From Paralvinella palmiformis (lineage: Eukaryota > Annelida > Polychaeta > Terebellida > Alvinellidae): a stretch of 64,000 bases of DNA. Position numbers and translations under genes: made by a program. Below the pieces are notes generated by a model. It was not told where the DNA came from, made no database searches, and saw only the letters and a program-made list of their open reading frames with translations. The first letter of the stretch is position 1. Every line of letters starts with the position of its first letter. Of the stretch, positions 61,250 to 64,000 are shown piece by piece. The stretch spans positions 558,501-622,500 of the forward strand of contig JAODUP010000113.1 in the NCBI GenBank assembly GCA_025642065.1. Direction: 5' to 3'.

Positions 61250-63440
61250 TAAGTCTTAAGTAGAAAGATACTAGAAACGTTTATTTCATATCATCTCTTA
61301 TGTTGGTAAAATTAGACGGAGTATGGCATGTCTAAATAGCTTTACATCTACTGATAAATGTCTTTGTTTTCAACTTGCATCCATACAACTTCACGTAACC
61401 GGAGAAAACTTGACATTTATAGTTTTAATTTCGCTTTACAGCAAAACAAAGTCTCCTTGTCAGGAGATGTTTCTATGTCAGTGTTTTTTTAAGGAGCCGG
61501 TAAATGGTGTAATTACAAAACTCTTCCTTATTCCTTCGGAATAAAAGGGCACACAATGACGGAGTAGAATGTGCCCCGGTTTTCTCGACTAATTACCTAC
61601 TTTTGGCTCTAGGCATAAGACATTGTTCTTGTAGTTGAATCTTTATTAATATTTTTCGTGTCCAACAGGATGCATTGTGATAATCTCCAAACATAAATAT
61701 GTATCTTTTCCAGTATTTGGGACACTTATCTAGAATAATATAAACACGACTTAAAAAAGAATTCTGGATATCAAATGAAAGTTAAACAGTAATGACTTCA
61801 TATTGATGAAATCAGGTGGATGAAGAAAACTGAATGTTGCATAAGTGATTTTTCTGATTCTTTCATAATATTATTGATTGACTTCGACCAATAGCCCAAT
61901 TTTAGCGAAATGAAGCTATTTAATAATATTTTCTATTGACAAGTTTCTGTTAGAGTACAGAATGGAATGAGGCTAAAATATGTAGACATTAAAATACCTC
62001 AGAACTGTTTAGTATATGTGAGCTAAGGCCAACGAATCGCTTACTGTAATCAGCTCGGAACTGGTGGCTAGAAATTAGTTAAGAGCCAGTATTTGCAATA
62101 GCAATCCTTTATTATATACTATCAACGTATAGAAGATCAAAGGTATGTTTATTCACATCAGCGTTTCCTTTAAAATTTGTTTCTTTTCATTCTTTCAATA
62201 TGGATAGCTGTCCTAAAAGATGTATTATTAAACTTGTTACTTATGCCTTTTTGGCTAGTGTACATTCTTCTAATTTGTTGTTTTTTGCTTCTAATTTGTA
62301 TATAATAGTATATGTTAGTATCTTAATTTATTACAAGATATATCTGCATTTCAGCTTATTCGTGTATATTGAGTCTCATTTCCATTACCTCGTAAGGAGA
62401 CTTGTGGACTATAAAGATTTGATACAATAATACACCACAGAAAAAAGACCACAATATTTCCATTTCCAATAAATCTTCAGTTAAATTAAATTATTTAATA
62501 ACATAGTCAAATAGCCTACAGTTTAGCATGAATTAATATAAGTATTATAATATTCATGTATTTTAATAAATATTCCACGAAAAGGAAATGTATAATGGAA
62601 CAATTATTAAGAGAAAATAGAATATCATATGGACAGGTAATTAATTAGAAAACTCGTAGGTTAAGTGTTACCTATTATTACTCATATTATGTTTATAACA
62701 ATATATCTTACCTTTTATATTCGTTATCATTATTAATAGACATATATTGATCGTAATTATGCACAGGCAATTACATACTAATACATTTCCGTTGGATAGG
62801 AAGAATTTGTGCAGAGTGTGAACTATTTCATTAAAGAATGTGTAAAGAACCAAGATCAAATCTTAAAAATATGTTATTTACTGGCAAATTATCACAGTAG
62901 ATAACCTTAGATGAAACTGAGGATTACTGGTATTACTAATTAAGGACATCTTCTTGATTAATGATATCACCTTCGTATTTCAGAGAAGTTAAATCCTTGT
63001 GTTGAGAAAAACAAAAACCTTTAAGGAGGAAGGTTATTCTTAAATAAACCAACTATAACATGCTTTAACATAAAATATTAAGACTTGGGTTTACATTTTG
63101 TGCAATCATCTCTTTTTTCTATAACTACTTTTGATTATTTACGCTGAGAGCTTGAATAGCTACTGTTTTTACATCTCAGAATCCATTATGCTGTTTTAGT
63201 CATATCATTTAGATTTTTAATTCAGAGGTAATTAGTAGCGGTTAGAAGCTTTATATTTGAGTTCAGGAGGTAAGTCGAGTTTTGCTTTTTTTGGTAATTA
63301 CTCCGCTGGTTGGAATACAATAGACTCCAATAAAAACTTAAACCTTAAAATTAATTATAGTATTCATTGAAATGTTGAAATATTAATAATTGTCGGAATT
63401 CCAGAAAATGTGATTTCAATCCAATTTTTATATGCCGTTT
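61250..63440. repeat. Diverged repeated block, copy 3 of 3
   Basis: Anchors with 47090-49150: cttgcatccatacaacttca (61374 versus ttgcatccatacaacttca at 48075), a weaker tcttcagt.aaat.aaatta match at 62469, and gtcatatca...ggtaattagtagcggtta (63199-63244 versus 48907-48952). A 76-codon hydrophobic frame at 62200-62430 is unrecognised. Confidence 0.5.
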
Positions 63441-63476
63441 AATACAAAACGTCTTAACCGTTCGAGACCGAATTTC

Positions 63477-63477
<1 letters not shown>

Positions 63478-63520
<43 letters not shown>

Positions 63521-64000
63521 AGAGTACATAGTAAGAGGCAACAGGCACAGAGCATCAACATATCTAAACATCCTTCGAAACCTACCTCCATAAATCTAAA
63601 TACAACTATACATACATTAATCTAAATATTAAATGTTCAATACCTCCACATATTGATAAATGTGTGCGTATACCTAAGCATGTGTCTGGTCTACCCCTCA
63701 GCCTGTGGGAAGCAGCTAATTCGCTTTTCGTACGCGACAAATATGTCACGCCCACAGGAAAGCGGCTACATGCAGGCTACGTACAAAAAGCGGAAGCACG
63801 TAAACACATACCATTTGATACCACAGCTCGCAACAAACACGTGCGTGTGGTTCAATGGTGACTTGCTACATACATATCATAAACTATTTTGACACCACAG
63901 TTTACATTCAACAGTAATTTTCTGTGGTCCAAAAGAAACCTGTATATAAAGCATTTCGACACCTCAGATGCTGACCTCAGCTTTATTCTGGGTTCGAATA
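63478..64000 (-). repeat. 0.65-kb repeat family 1, minus copy, cut by window end
   Basis: TG array (63480-63518), then the inverse of the family end and body to gaataaagctgaggtcag-type sequence at the window edge. Closest to the 58290 copy. Confidence 0.92.

Overview
The window is animal nuclear DNA. It is AT-rich and full of microsatellites and decayed transposons, and its one clear gene has GT-AG introns. That gene encodes an animal-type mitochondrial alternative oxidase (AOX). Together with many CR1/L2-like LINE remnants and tRNA-derived SINEs, this suits an invertebrate, perhaps a mollusc or another lophotrochozoan; the species cannot be named from sequence alone.

Layout. Positions 1-4.3 kb hold a small inverted-repeat element (937-1292), a CR1/L2 3' end on the minus strand (about 1.93-2.6 kb) and two tandem copies of an unclassified repeat (2.95-4.05 kb). 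Positions 4.3-15.4 kb hold the AOX gene on the plus strand as eight phase-compatible exons (4319-4556, 6115-6338, 7753-7844, 8881-8999, 9618-9710, 11096-11208, 11918-11995, 15310-15435). Its introns carry a CR1/L2 fragment, SINE-like sequences, two minisatellites that touch the splice acceptors of exons 4 and 7, and a pogo/Tigger-like element holding a LINE RNase H fragment. Positions 16-26 kb hold an L2 tail, SINEs, a decayed LINE on the minus strand (18.9-21.5 kb) and one copy of a roughly 0.65 kb repeat ending in a CA array. Positions 26-38 kb are mostly unrecognised, with a diverged duplicated block (27.7-29.2 and 35.5-37.0 kb), a dead Tc1-like transposase (32.0-32.75 kb), two weak exon candidates and large microsatellites. 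Positions 38.4-42.3 kb hold a second, plus-strand LINE with recognisable ORF1 end, endonuclease, RT and C-terminal zinc region, all frameshifted. Positions 43-64 kb hold a long GATA array, three L2/CR1 fragments, SINE copies, three further copies of the 0.65 kb repeat, and collinear similarity among blocks near 47-49, 55-56.7 and 61-63.4 kb.

Only AOX looks like a working gene. All four iron-binding motifs are present, the reading frame closes exactly across every intron, and the protein ends in the C-terminal motif known from animal AOX. Everything else that encodes protein is a broken transposon reading frame or a weak candidate. I found no operon, CRISPR array, intact tRNA, rRNA or undescribed multi-gene system. 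The most interesting points are the tandem repeats forming AOX splice acceptors, the choice of AOX N-terminus, and repeat families that share a junction with CA microsatellites.
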